A stretch of DNA of 64,000 nucleotides. Origin: an uncultured Paracoccaceae bacterium (GTDB lineage: Bacteria; Pseudomonadota; Alphaproteobacteria; Rhodobacterales; Rhodobacteraceae). Under the pieces are notes generated by a model, which had not been told where the DNA came from, ran no database searches, and was given only the letters and a program-made list of their open reading frames with translations. How positions within the stretch are numbered: position 1 is the first letter of the stretch; each line of letters begins with the position of its first letter. The stretch spans positions 1 to 64,000 of the forward strand of contig CAJXSR010000021.1 in the NCBI GenBank assembly GCA_913061275.1, written 5' to 3'. Positions 48,048-58,498 of the stretch are shown piece by piece. Made by a program: the position numbers and the translations under genes.

Positions 48048-48835
48048 TGCTTTGCTTCTTTTAGATCATTCCAATATTTGGATACTTCGCAGTGAATGCG
48101 TATGTCGTCTGGATAGGTGTCGGCGATCAGTTCGTAAAGCTCATCGTTTAGAATATCTTCGGTTTGTACTGGTTTTTTTGATATATTTTGCGCTGAAACA
48201 TTGCGGATAACATCCTCAATGTTTGGTACCAGTGGTTTTAAGGTGTTGGTTAATTGAAATGTAATGTCTTCCAGCATAAGCACATTGAAATGCAGCTGAT
48301 ACACTTGGTTCAAGCGAAACTTTTGCGGCTTCCAGTGCCAGTTCACTTCTTGGTCGGTTTGACCTGAAAGGTTTTTCTTAATCCATTTTATCGAGCGAAT
48401 ACAGTTTTCGCGATGCAGTGTGACGTTGTTGTTGGCATTGGGTTTTATCAATCCGTTTTCAATGAAGTATGTGCCTAGGCTGAATTTTTCGCTGGGCCTA
48501 GGTTGGCCATATAATTTGTCGAAATAAAGTGACATAAAGCGCGCAACAGGGTCGCGAATAACAACAAAACTATAAGGGCTGCTAGCGATGGCTTCATTTG
48601 TTGCAAGGGTTGCCTTTGGTATTATGTGGCTTTTGTCGTGCACTGCAAAAGGGTCAAGATTGACGTACCCATAATTCAAGTAATACAGGATATTCATAAT
48701 AAATGTGCAGCCACATTTTGTGATCATTCTATAGTAAAGCGGATATGTTCCTGTCGTCAGTAGGGTTTTGCCAAGATTTGCATTCAGTTTTCCGCTGGCA
48801 ATGGCATTTAGTGATTGTATCTTCGTCGAATTCAT
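48017..48835 (-). CDS. Sulfotransferase family 2-like protein
   Basis: YRMITKCGCTFIMNILYYLNYG (PAPS-loop-like), SFVVIRDPVARFMSLYFDKLYG. Confidence 0.8.
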   Translation of the reverse strand: MNSTKIQSLNAIASGKLNANLGKTLLTTGTYPLYYRMITKCGCTFIMNILYYLNYGYVNLDPFAVHDKSHIIPKATLATNEAIASSPYSFVVIRDPVARFMSLYFDKLYGQPRPSEKFSLGTYFIENGLIKPNANNNVTLHRENCIRSIKWIKKNLSGQTDQEVNWHWKPQKFRLNQVYQLHFNVLMLEDITFQLTNTLKPLVPNIEDVIRNVSAQNISKKPVQTEDILNDELYELIADTYPDDIRIHCEVSKYWNDLKEAKQWPENQTNVM

Positions 48836-48848
48836 ATGGCAGTAGGCC

Positions 48849-49247
48849 CTATTCTTCTTCTAGCGGTTCCGTATCTAAATCCCGTGTAACATTGTCTTGG
48901 CTTAACAAGCGGCGTGTTTCATCCATCTGGTCAAATGTAGTATCCACATAGAACTTAATTTTCGGTGAGTGTTTCAGGGCGATGTTCTTATTTAGGGAAT
49001 ACCGAATTTCACCGCTATTGTTGTTCAAGGCTTTAACCATATCTTTAGCATTTTGACCGCCTAATGGATAAACATATACGCTGGCATTTTTAAGATCGGG
49101 TGAAGTGCGCACTTCACCAACCGTTACAGATACGTTTGCCAATTCTGGGTCGTATAGATCACCGCGTGCTAACACCTCTGATATAGCACGGCGCAGCATT
49201 TCGCCTACGCGCAGTTGTCTTTGACTAGGGCCGTCTGGGCTGTGCAT
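48849..49247 (-). CDS. rbfA: Ribosome-binding factor A
   Basis: SQRQLRVGEMLRRAISEVLARGDL, VTVGEVRTSPDLKNASVYVYPLGG, LKHSPKIKFYVDTTFDQ. Confidence 0.96.
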   Translation of the reverse strand: MHSPDGPSQRQLRVGEMLRRAISEVLARGDLYDPELANVSVTVGEVRTSPDLKNASVYVYPLGGQNAKDMVKALNNNSGEIRYSLNKNIALKHSPKIKFYVDTTFDQMDETRRLLSQDNVTRDLDTEPLEEE

Positions 49248-49377
49248 ATTGATGTCCTGTATATTAAGGCATATTGACTTTCATCACATCATTTAAAAGA
49301 CTTGTCATTTAAGCGCAAGCAAGCCTTTGCCTTTGGACATGCGGCAAGTTAAAGGGAATGAGTAAAAGTGGAGTTAT

Positions 49378-50190
49378 ATGATGCCTGATCTTACACGTAT
49401 TGCCATTGTCGGGGCCTCTGGTCGAATGGGGCAAATGCTGATTGAAGCGGTAAATGCACATCAAAACACGGTTTTGGTGGGTGTAACAGAACGCGCTGGT
49501 CATGACTGGGTTGGTAAAGACCTGGGTATTTGCATGGGCAAGGCGGCAAGTGGGGTTATTGTGTCTGATGATCCGTTAGAGGTTTTCGCGAAGACACAGG
49601 CGATTATTGATTTCACTTCACCCGATGCAACCGTCGCACATGCAGCATTGGCCGCACAGGCGCGTGCGGTTCATGTGATCGGTACAACTGGACTTGGGCC
49701 AGAGCATTTGGAAAAACTTTCAGCAGCAGCGCGGCATTGTGCGATAGTTCGGGCGGGAAATATGAGTTTGGGTGTTAATCTTTTGGTGCAACTGACCAAA
49801 AAGGTTGCGCAAGCGTTGGATGAAGATTTTGATATTGAAATTGTAGAATCGCATCATCGTCATAAGGTTGACGCACCTTCTGGAACTGCCCTTATGTTGG
49901 GTGAAGCTGCTGCTGAGGGTCGTAACGTTACATTGACAGATGTTTCAGATCGCGGTCGCGACGGTATAACCGGCGCGCGAGAACGTGGCCATATTGGGTT
50001 TAGCGCAATACGCGGCGGTGACGTAGTAGGCGAACACGATGTGATATTTGCAGCTGATGGCGAACGTATTGTGTTGCGCCATTTAGCAACAGATCGTCAG
50101 ATTTTTGCGCGAGGTGCTTTAAAAGCAGCCCTTTGGGGCCAAGGTAAATCCCCCGGCGAATATGATATGCTGGATGTTCTTGGGCTTTAA
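49378..50190 (+). CDS. dapB: 4-hydroxy-tetrahydrodipicolinate reductase
   Basis: [58 protein letters not shown]. Confidence 0.97.
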   Translation: MMPDLTRIAIVGASGRMGQMLIEAVNAHQNTVLVGVTERAGHDWVGKDLGICMGKAASGVIVSDDPLEVFAKTQAIIDFTSPDATVAHAALAAQARAVHVIGTTGLGPEHLEKLSAAARHCAIVRAGNMSLGVNLLVQLTKKVAQALDEDFDIEIVESHHRHKVDAPSGTALMLGEAAAEGRNVTLTDVSDRGRDGITGARERGHIGFSAIRGGDVVGEHDVIFAADGERIVLRHLATDRQIFARGALKAALWGQGKSPGEYDMLDVLGL

Positions 50191-50960
50191 GATTTATGTT
50201 TGTTAGCGCGTTTGTAATCTGCCAATAACTTATCAACGACCCGAATGACCGCATCATATTCGTTCCCAGCGGGGAAGTCCGCAGAGGGGCCGCCCGATGC
50301 GCCCCAAGTGCCTACTTTTAATTTTGTTGTGTGGTTGCGGGTTAACAACATTGTTTGTGTCAGGCTGGCAAACAGGCTGTAAGTACAACCGGTTTTGGCA
50401 TTCGCGTTTGAGAAATAGATATTCAGTTGCGGCTTACCAGGTGTTTGTTCCATTTGTTCTTCTGTTAAAATGTGTAAGCCTGCCTCCTTAAAACGTTTGA
50501 ACATGGTTTTTTGTAAATCTGCACCAAAGCTGCTAGAATAATGACTGGGGCCTTTTAGGTTTTGCACAGAAAAATATACCCCAGGAAGATTACGCAGGGC
50601 TGCAAGTTTGTCGCTTAATTCCCACGCTTCAGGATTGAAGCCCAATATCTTACCCGCTTCCGTTTGTTGGCACATTCTTGGGGATTCGGGGTGTTCAACA
50701 GGTGTTCCGCGTAATTTTGCAAGCTGATCTATGGCGCCTAGCATTTGTTGGGCTTTTTCATTTGTGGGTTCTTCAATCAGACGTGTGATGAATTTTTTCT
50801 GGGGCTTGCATAGGTTTTTTGCGCTGCATAGCTGCGGGTTGACCGCGCGTTGTTCCCATATCATCCACGTGAATTTTTTTGGGCTATCTTGCGCCCCTGT
50901 GGAAATGGGTAAAGTCATGAATAAAAGAATACTAATTGCAAGAAAGTGAAATGGCTTCAT
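50187..50960 (-). CDS. Exported hypothetical protein
   Basis: 257 aa with signal peptide [24 protein letters not shown]; no family recognised; convergent 4-bp overlap with dapB. Confidence 0.65.
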   Translation of the reverse strand: MKPFHFLAISILLFMTLPISTGAQDSPKKFTWMIWEQRAVNPQLCSAKNLCKPQKKFITRLIEEPTNEKAQQMLGAIDQLAKLRGTPVEHPESPRMCQQTEAGKILGFNPEAWELSDKLAALRNLPGVYFSVQNLKGPSHYSSSFGADLQKTMFKRFKEAGLHILTEEQMEQTPGKPQLNIYFSNANAKTGCTYSLFASLTQTMLLTRNHTTKLKVGTWGASGGPSADFPAGNEYDAVIRVVDKLLADYKRANKHKS

Positions 50961-51053
50961 AATCTACCCCTGTGTTTGGGTGGATTAAACAAGGTATATT
51001 ATATCAAAATGTTAACGCGCAGATGTATTTTACCTTTTTATTCAATCAATTAT

Positions 51054-51242
51054 CTAAAAATCTGATGTAATTCCCTTTTTTTCCCAATCGCCAAACCGTG
51101 TGGGCTCGGGGCCATTGCGGCCATCTAATTCTGTTGGGCGATTGGGTTCAGCGGCATTTTGTTTACGATCTTGCGCTTCTTGTAGCGCACGTTTGGCTGC
51201 CGCGTTTATGCGTTCGGCTTTAGTCATAGGGGTTTTGTTCAT
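51054..51242 (-). CDS. DUF1674 family protein (SdhAF4-like)
   Basis: C-terminal PTELDGRNGPEPTRFGDWEKKGITSDF is the DUF1674 signature; ATG at 51242. Confidence 0.9.
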   Translation of the reverse strand: MNKTPMTKAERINAAAKRALQEAQDRKQNAAEPNRPTELDGRNGPEPTRFGDWEKKGITSDF

Positions 51243-51372
51243 AGTATACCTGCCAGTGTTGTAACCGTGCTTAGCGCAGCTTTTTGTAAAGTGCAATTTT
51301 ATGCTCTGGTTGATTTGTGATCTTTCAGGCATAAGCCATTATTTAGACCCTTATATGTTAGGTGAATATAAA

Positions 51373-52668
51373 ATGGCTAAACTCGGCCTTTCTGCACGGA
51401 TAGCGGCATTGAAATTGTTGGATGGTGTATTATTTGAACGCCGCCCGTTGTCAGATATGACAGATGCTGGCAGTGATATATTGCGAAAACTAACTGGGTC
51501 GGAACGGGCGCGGGCACAAAGCCTTGCGATCAGTACGCTTAAACATCTAGAGCCGATTGATATGCTGTTGGATTTTTATCTGAAAAAAGATCCACCACTA
51601 CGGGCGCGTCATATTTTACGTCTGTGTGCTGCTGAATTATTTGTAGATGGTATCAGCCCCCATGCGGCGATTGATTCGGCGGTTAATTTGGCAAAACTAT
51701 CGCGTAATACGGCCCATTTATCTGGGTTGATAAATGCGGTTTGCCGTAAGCTGAATACCGAAGGCCGCGAACATTGGGTTGAACACCCAACCCAACAACT
51801 GCCTTATTACTTACGATCTGTAATATTGAAAGATCACGGCGAAGATGCTGTTAAGTTAATGGAAAAGGCACATGTAAAATCAGCCCCGTTGGATATTACA
51901 GTAAAAGACCCCGCAGATGTACCAGAGTTGGTTTCATTGCTTGATGCTGAAGCTATTGGATTGGATAGTTTGCGGTTGCATAAAGCCGGTCAGGTATCTG
52001 CATTGCCAGGATTTGCTGAGGGTGCTTGGTGGGTACAAGATTTTGCCGCCAGCCTGCCTGCTAAATGTTTTGATGACCTAGAAGGCAAGGCCGTGCTGGA
52101 TTTATGTGCCGCACCAGGGGGTAAAACCCTGCAACTTACGGCAAAGGGTGCAGATGTAACCGCGATGGATTTATCAAAACATCGGTTGGCGCGTGTGCAT
52201 GAGAATTTGAAACGTACAGGTCTGACGGCGAAAGTTGTCACTGCGGATGTTTTGACGTGGAAACCTGGTGTTGAATATGATGCGATTTTGCTGGATGCGC
52301 CCTGTTCTGCCACAGGCACTATTCGGCGGCACCCTGATTTGCCGTTTCTAAAAGACAAAGACATGCTTAAAAGTCTGGTTCAGCTGCAAGAAGAAATGCT
52401 GCAATACGCATTCAGATGGCTAAAGCCAGGTGGGCAGCTGGTTTACAGTACCTGCTCTTTGTTACAACAAGAAGGCGAAGATCAGATTGCACGTTTTCTG
52501 GAACGTAACAAACAAGCGGTAGTTGATCCGATTGATCCAAACCGATTAGATGTACCAGCCGAATGGGTAAGCGTTCAGGGATATTTACGCACATTGCCAT
52601 CTTATTGGGCTGATATTGGTGGTTTGGATGGGTTTTTTGTAGCGCGGTTGAATAAGAAAACTGGGTGA
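51373..52668 (+). CDS. rsmB: 16S rRNA (cytosine-C5)-methyltransferase, RsmB/NOL1 family
   Basis: NusB-like N terminus; VLDLCAAPGGKTLQL, ILLDAPCSATGTIRRHPDL, QLVYSTCSLLQQEGEDQI. Confidence 0.93.
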   Translation: MAKLGLSARIAALKLLDGVLFERRPLSDMTDAGSDILRKLTGSERARAQSLAISTLKHLEPIDMLLDFYLKKDPPLRARHILRLCAAELFVDGISPHAAIDSAVNLAKLSRNTAHLSGLINAVCRKLNTEGREHWVEHPTQQLPYYLRSVILKDHGEDAVKLMEKAHVKSAPLDITVKDPADVPELVSLLDAEAIGLDSLRLHKAGQVSALPGFAEGAWWVQDFAASLPAKCFDDLEGKAVLDLCAAPGGKTLQLTAKGADVTAMDLSKHRLARVHENLKRTGLTAKVVTADVLTWKPGVEYDAILLDAPCSATGTIRRHPDLPFLKDKDMLKSLVQLQEEMLQYAFRWLKPGGQLVYSTCSLLQQEGEDQIARFLERNKQAVVDPIDPNRLDVPAEWVSVQGYLRTLPSYWADIGGLDGFFVARLNKKTG

Positions 52669-52723
52669 CATGAACCAGAATGCCCCATAGACAGGGCTAA
52701 GATATAACCTTGGGTTTTGAAAC

Positions 52724-54358
52724 GTGCCTGCAAAGATATTTGACATTTTCCATCAACTGAACCGCGATCATAATGAAAGCAAAACCCAAGCGGTTGCGCG
52801 AAGTACGCGACGCGGAAAATCTGCGAAGGCTTTTATATCGCAACCGATGCCAAAGGGAATTGGCTCTGCGCATATCGGGCTGCAATTAAATGCGGGAAAT
52901 TACTTAATTGACGGCCAGCTGGTAAAAGAGCCAGATGAGTTTATTTGGGATGTAGAGTATGAAAATACGCCATTTCAAGAAAAAGCACATGGTTTTTTAT
53001 GGTTGGATGATCTGGTGGCGAACGGGTCGCAAGCGTGTTTATCAAAAGCCAGACTATGGTTTTTAGAGTGGGTTGAACGGTTTGGGGACGGCGACAATTC
53101 AGCTTGGACGCCAGAACTAGCGGGGGGGCGTGTCATCCGTATGGTAAACCACGCTATCGTTTTGCTGGGAAGTTCTAAGGAGTTAGATGCAAAGTATTAC
53201 TTTGAAACTATTTCACATCATGCGCGGTTTTTAAAAAAGCGCAGTCAATTTGCGCCTGATGGCTTGCCAAAGTTTCGGGCTTTGGCTGGATATATATATA
53301 GCGCATTGGCTTTGGAAGAATTTGCATCTGATCTGACGCCCGCAATGCGCGCGTTGGCAAAAGAATGTGAGGCTTATGTCGCGCAAGATGGGGGCATTCC
53401 AACCCGAAACCCAGAAGAGTTATTGGAAATTTTCATGCTATTGGTCTGGATTGAACAGGGTATGACTTCTGCATCGGTTCAACCTGACAGGGCTTTACTG
53501 GATGCGATTGAACGAATGTCACCTGCAATTCGGTCTCTGCGCATTGGCGATGGAAGGTTAGTAGCGTTTCAGGGTGCAAACTCTGTCGCAAGTGCAGTTG
53601 TGGAACAGGTCTTATCAGATGCAGGGACGCGTTCAAAAACTACGCAAACCCGCGTTATGGGATTTGCGCGCGCATCTGCCAAAGAAGCAGTTCTAGTCAT
53701 GGATGTTGGCGGGGGCGTATCAGATAGTGCATCCGCTTTGGCGTTTGAGGTGTCTACGGGTGGCAAGCATATATTTCAAAGCACAGGTTTTTGCCATAGT
53801 TTAGCACCTTCATCATATAGTGTAGCAGTGATTGAGAAAGCTAAGTTGGAAGCATCCCGAATGCAGGTATTCCCGATGACGGAGCTACAACCGAAATCAG
53901 GGGCAGCGACCATGGGTGCAGTACATACGGGGTACCAAGAGGTTTACGGGCTTCGGTATTCACGAAAACTGGAATTGGATGAAAACGGGCGGATATTGTT
54001 CGGGTCTGATAGCTTCAAATGTATGACCGATAAAGATAAAGCAGTTTTTGGCAAAGTAACGGCAGGGCATGAAGATAAAATGCTGGGTTATGCATTACAC
54101 TTTCATGTGGCCCCTGATGTTGATGTTGAACTTGATTTGGGTGGAACGGCGGTTTCTTTGAAATTGCCAAACAATGATGTTTGGATATTTAAGGCTTCAT
54201 CCGGGGTTTTGGCATTGAAAGACAGTACGTATTTTGAGCCTGATCGTATTAAGCCACGCGCGACAAAACAGATCGTGGTATCTTCACAAGTTGTGAACTA
54301 TGAAGGCGCGGTAACTTGGATGCTTACCCGATTAGTCCAAGAACGCACATATTTATAA
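52724..54358 (+). CDS. Heparinase II/III family protein
   Basis: N-terminal helical domain (AWTPELAGGRVIRMVNHAIVLL...), C-terminal Hepar_II_III-like region (RYSRKLELDENGRILFGSD). Confidence 0.88.
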   Translation: MPAKIFDIFHQLNRDHNESKTQAVARSTRRGKSAKAFISQPMPKGIGSAHIGLQLNAGNYLIDGQLVKEPDEFIWDVEYENTPFQEKAHGFLWLDDLVANGSQACLSKARLWFLEWVERFGDGDNSAWTPELAGGRVIRMVNHAIVLLGSSKELDAKYYFETISHHARFLKKRSQFAPDGLPKFRALAGYIYSALALEEFASDLTPAMRALAKECEAYVAQDGGIPTRNPEELLEIFMLLVWIEQGMTSASVQPDRALLDAIERMSPAIRSLRIGDGRLVAFQGANSVASAVVEQVLSDAGTRSKTTQTRVMGFARASAKEAVLVMDVGGGVSDSASALAFEVSTGGKHIFQSTGFCHSLAPSSYSVAVIEKAKLEASRMQVFPMTELQPKSGAATMGAVHTGYQEVYGLRYSRKLELDENGRILFGSDSFKCMTDKDKAVFGKVTAGHEDKMLGYALHFHVAPDVDVELDLGGTAVSLKLPNNDVWIFKASSGVLALKDSTYFEPDRIKPRATKQIVVSSQVVNYEGAVTWMLTRLVQERTYL

Positions 54359-54398
54359 TAAGGCTGAATTAAACCCAGCCGTGACAAAGGATTGATTA

Positions 54399-55988
54399 AT
54401 GTCTCATAGCCCCGTCGCCATTCGCCGCGCTTTACTTTCAGTTTCTGATAAAACTGGCCTTGTGGATTTAGCTACAGCATTAGACGCGGCAGGTGTTGAA
54501 ATGCTGTCAACGGGCGGTACTGCAAAAGCAATTCGCGAAGCGGGGTTGCCTGTGAAAGATGTGTCTGAAATCACCAACTTTCCAGAAATGATGGATGGCC
54601 GTGTAAAAACATTGCACCCGATGGTGCATGGCGGCTTGTTGGCGTTGCGCGATAACGCGGATCATTTGGCAGCGATGAAAGAACACGGCATTGGCGGCAT
54701 TGATCTGCTGGTGGTGAACCTTTATCCGTTTGAAGCCACCGTTGCGGCGGGTGGGTCATACGAGGATTGTATCGAGAATATCGACATTGGTGGCCCTGCG
54801 ATGATCCGTGCAGCATCTAAAAACCATGGGTTTGTAGTGACAGTTGTCGATGTGGCAGATTACGCAGGCCTATTGGATGAAATGACAACCAACAAAGGTA
54901 CAACTTTGGCATATCGCCAAAAAATGGCGCAAATCGCTTATGCACGCACAGCTGCCTATGATGCGGCGGTGTCCACATGGATGTCGGGTGCGATCGGTGA
55001 AGAACAGCCGCGTCGCAAAGCCATTGCGGGCACACATGTACAAACCTTGCGTTACGGTGAAAACCCACATCAGTCAGCTAGTTTTTACAGTGATGGTAGT
55101 ACACGGGCGGGGGTTTCATCTGCCATGCAACTGCAAGGCAAGGCATTGTCTTATAACAACATCAACGACACTGACGCAGCGTTTGAGCTGGTTGCAGAAT
55201 TTGATCCTGCTGATGGGCCAGCTTGCGCGATTATCAAACACGCAAACCCATGCGGTGTGGCGCGTGGCGCAACTTTGGCAGAGGCATATAAGTCTGCGTT
55301 TGATTGTGACCGCACCTCTGCCTTTGGCGGGATTATCGCATTGAACCAAACATTGGATGTCGCCACGGCCGAACAGATTGTTGAGATTTTCACCGAAGTA
55401 GTAATTGCACCTTCTATAAGTGATGAGGCCAAGGCGATCTTTGCGGGCAAGAAGAATCTGCGTTTGCTGGAAACCGGTGGTTTGCCTGATATTCATACAA
55501 GCGGGCAAGTTTGGAAACAGGTGTCAGGTGGGTATTTGATACAGGATCGTGATAACGGATTTATCAGCTTGGACGACTTGCAGGTTGTGACCAAACGCGC
55601 GCCAACGGGTGATGAGCTGCGCGATATGCTGTTTGCGTGGAAAGTGGCAAAGCATGTGAAATCAAACGCGATTATTTATGTGAAAGATCAAGCAACCGTG
55701 GGTGTTGGTGCAGGGCAAATGAGCCGTGTTGATAGTACGCGCATCGCGGCCCGAAAATCTATTGATATGGCTGAAGCCATGGGGTTGGCGGGGCCTTTGA
55801 CAAAAGGCTCTGTTGTAGCGTCTGATGCTTTCTTTCCGTTTTCTGACGGTTTGTTGACTGCGGCAGAGGCAGGGGCAACGGCGGTTATTCAACCTGGGGG
55901 CTCTATGCGTGATGATGAAGTGATTAAAGCGGCTGATGATGCTGGTTTGGCTATGGTTTACACGGGTATGCGCCACTTTAGGCATTAA
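54399..55988 (+). CDS. purH: Bifunctional AICAR formyltransferase/IMP cyclohydrolase
   Basis: [76 protein letters not shown]. Confidence 0.98.
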   Translation: MSHSPVAIRRALLSVSDKTGLVDLATALDAAGVEMLSTGGTAKAIREAGLPVKDVSEITNFPEMMDGRVKTLHPMVHGGLLALRDNADHLAAMKEHGIGGIDLLVVNLYPFEATVAAGGSYEDCIENIDIGGPAMIRAASKNHGFVVTVVDVADYAGLLDEMTTNKGTTLAYRQKMAQIAYARTAAYDAAVSTWMSGAIGEEQPRRKAIAGTHVQTLRYGENPHQSASFYSDGSTRAGVSSAMQLQGKALSYNNINDTDAAFELVAEFDPADGPACAIIKHANPCGVARGATLAEAYKSAFDCDRTSAFGGIIALNQTLDVATAEQIVEIFTEVVIAPSISDEAKAIFAGKKNLRLLETGGLPDIHTSGQVWKQVSGGYLIQDRDNGFISLDDLQVVTKRAPTGDELRDMLFAWKVAKHVKSNAIIYVKDQATVGVGAGQMSRVDSTRIAARKSIDMAEAMGLAGPLTKGSVVASDAFFPFSDGLLTAAEAGATAVIQPGGSMRDDEVIKAADDAGLAMVYTGMRHFRH

Positions 55989-55999
55989 GGGTATTTGGT

Positions 56000-56470
56000 T
56001 TGGGCAGAACACTTTTCATTGCGGTTACAACGTTTCTGATCGATCAGATCAGCAAGTGGTATGTGGTGTTCTATCTAGATTTACAAAACATACTTTCAAT
56101 AGATGTTTTACCCCCTTTGCTAAATTTCAAAATGGGGTGGAACTACGGAATTAACTTTGGGTTATTCGCAAACGGTGCAGAGGTTATGCGCTGGGTTTTG
56201 GTAGCGGTGGCGATTATAGTATCCGTTGGATTGGTTTGGTATGCGCGGGGCTTTAAGGGGTGGCTTGCCCCATTGTTTTTGGGGTGTGTAATGGGCGGCG
56301 CACTTGCCAATGCATTGGACAGGATAATGTACGGAGCGGTTGCGGACTTTTTGAATATGTCATGTTGCGACCTGAACAATCCGTTTGTGTTTAATATAGC
56401 GGATATATTTATTTTCTTCGGGGCTTTTGGATTGGTGATCTTTTCAGAAAAGCTAAAGAAGAGGGCGTGA
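56000..56470 (+). CDS. lspA: Signal peptidase II
   Basis: LIDQISKWYVV, MGWNYGINFGLF, GGALANALDRIMYGAVADFL, FNIADIFIFFG. Confidence 0.95.
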   Translation: MGRTLFIAVTTFLIDQISKWYVVFYLDLQNILSIDVLPPLLNFKMGWNYGINFGLFANGAEVMRWVLVAVAIIVSVGLVWYARGFKGWLAPLFLGCVMGGALANALDRIMYGAVADFLNMSCCDLNNPFVFNIADIFIFFGAFGLVIFSEKLKKRA

Positions 56471-56511
56471 CGCGGGTTTAATTCTAGGTTAAACAGTGAC
56501 GAAATAGTTTT

Positions 56512-57060
56512 TTGAGGTGTGAGCAACACATGTTTTTACGGATTTTAAAACTGGTTTTACCAATGGCATGTATTGTTGCCTTGTCCGCATGTGGGAATAA
56601 CCCAGTTTATGGTAAAAATGGGAATTTCCGACTAAAAGATGCGGGCCCAGATGAGTTTTCTGTTTTGCCAACCAAAGAATTGGAACTACCAGAAGATCTG
56701 AAAGTTTTGCCAGAACCCACATTGGGTTCAAAGAATCGTGCGGATTTGACACCACAAAGCGATGCAGTTGTAGCGTTGGGGGGAAAATCGGATCAGTTGG
56801 AAAGCACCAAAGTTGGAAGTGGTGAGCAGGCGTTGATTACCGCAGCTTCCAGAAATGGCGTATCTGCGGGTATTCGCGAAGAACTGGCTGCCGAAGATCA
56901 AGCATTCCGAGGCAAGCGCAAGCGGGACTTCATGAGACGTTGGATTGGTTCAAACGGGTCTTATTTACGACGCTATAAAGATCAATCTCTTGATGGATAT
57001 GCCGAATTGTGGCGGTTGCAAGATTTAGGTGTACGCACTCCGACTGCGCCGCCAAAATAA
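56512..57060 (+). CDS. DUF3035 family lipoprotein (BamF-like)
   Basis: Lipobox LSAC; AGPDEFSVLPTKELELPEDLKVLPEPTLGSKNRADLTPQSDAVVALGG. Confidence 0.88.
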   Translation: MRCEQHMFLRILKLVLPMACIVALSACGNNPVYGKNGNFRLKDAGPDEFSVLPTKELELPEDLKVLPEPTLGSKNRADLTPQSDAVVALGGKSDQLESTKVGSGEQALITAASRNGVSAGIREELAAEDQAFRGKRKRDFMRRWIGSNGSYLRRYKDQSLDGYAELWRLQDLGVRTPTAPPK

Positions 57061-57163
57061 CGCCTAAACCGTTTCACAATTACGTATGTGTTGTTGCCTC
57101 TTTTAAAGATAAAGCTACAGTTATGGTTCATGTAATCTAAAATATAGAGGCGATACTAATAAT

Positions 57164-58495
57164 ATGAAAATTCTAAAGAGTTTATTATTTGTTATAACGT
57201 GTATTCTGCCAGCGGCACTGAATGCGCAGGTTATTACATCGTTTGATTTAGATAACGGCATGCAGGTGGTTGTGATTGAAGATCACCGCGCACCAGTTGT
57301 TACCCATATGGCTTGGTACAAAGTTGGCTCTGCGGATGAACAAGCGGGTAAATCTGGTATCGCACATTTCCTTGAACATTTGATGTTCAAAGGCACGAAT
57401 ACAATGGCACCAGGCGAATTTTCTAAGATAATCGCCGAGAACGGTGGGCAGGAAAACGCGTTTACATCTTATGATTACACGGGCTATTTTCAAAAGGTTT
57501 CGGCTGACCGGTTGCCAATGATGATGCAGCTAGAAGCGGACCGGATGAAAAATTTGATTTTGTCAGAGGAAGAGGTTCTGCCAGAGCGCGATGTGGTGAT
57601 TGAAGAGCGGAATTCACGTACTGAATCAAATCCAGGTGCCTTATTAAGTGAGCAACGCCGTGCAATGCAATATTTCAACCACAGATACGGCATTCCTGTG
57701 ATTGGCTGGAAACATGAGATCAGCCAATTGACACAAAAAGATGCGATAGATTTTTACAAAAAATATTACGCACCAAATAATGCAATTTTAATTGTAGCTG
57801 GCGATACTACACCCGAAGAAGTACGCAGTTTGGCAACTGTGCATTATGGAAAACTGTCACCTTCGACGAATTTACCAGAGCGCATTCGCACACAAGAGCC
57901 GCCGCATTTGGCGCCTATGCGTATTGAAATGAAAGATGCACGTGTTCGCCAGCCACAACTTGTGCGCACCTATCTGGCGGAAAACCGTAAATCTGGTGAC
58001 CAAAAAGAAGCCGCTGCATTGGAAATGCTTGCGCAATTATTAGGCGGGTCAGGGCTAACGTCTTATCTTGGGCAAGAACTACAGCTAACGCAAAAGATAG
58101 CTGTAAGTGTGTCGTCATTTTATGACGGTCTGGCCCTGGATAAAGATGTGTTTGGCGTGTTTATGCTGCCCGCACCTACCACTGCACCGCAAGAAGCAGA
58201 GCTAGCACTGGATGCAGCACTTGAAGCTTTTATGGAAACTGAAATTGATGAAGCACATTTGACGCGATTAAAAACACTAGCAAAAGCAAGTGAGATTTAT
58301 GCGCGGGATAGCCTGTCTGGGCAGGCGCGCAGGTATGGCCAGGCCCTAACATCTGGCCTAACGATAGAAGATGTTCAGGCATGGCCAGATGTGTTGCAAA
58401 GCGTCACATCTGCAGACGTTATGGCGGCTGCTAAAAAAGTTTTAAACAAGAATAATTCAGTGACAGCTTGGTTGCTGCCAAAGGCGGAAAGCTAA
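57164..58495 (+). CDS. M16 family zinc peptidase (catalytic)
   Basis: Zinc motif HFLEH in GIAHFLEHLMFKGT; signal peptide. Confidence 0.95.
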   Translation: MKILKSLLFVITCILPAALNAQVITSFDLDNGMQVVVIEDHRAPVVTHMAWYKVGSADEQAGKSGIAHFLEHLMFKGTNTMAPGEFSKIIAENGGQENAFTSYDYTGYFQKVSADRLPMMMQLEADRMKNLILSEEEVLPERDVVIEERNSRTESNPGALLSEQRRAMQYFNHRYGIPVIGWKHEISQLTQKDAIDFYKKYYAPNNAILIVAGDTTPEEVRSLATVHYGKLSPSTNLPERIRTQEPPHLAPMRIEMKDARVRQPQLVRTYLAENRKSGDQKEAAALEMLAQLLGGSGLTSYLGQELQLTQKIAVSVSSFYDGLALDKDVFGVFMLPAPTTAPQEAELALDAALEAFMETEIDEAHLTRLKTLAKASEIYARDSLSGQARRYGQALTSGLTIEDVQAWPDVLQSVTSADVMAAAKKVLNKNNSVTAWLLPKAES

Positions 58496-58498
58496 ATC

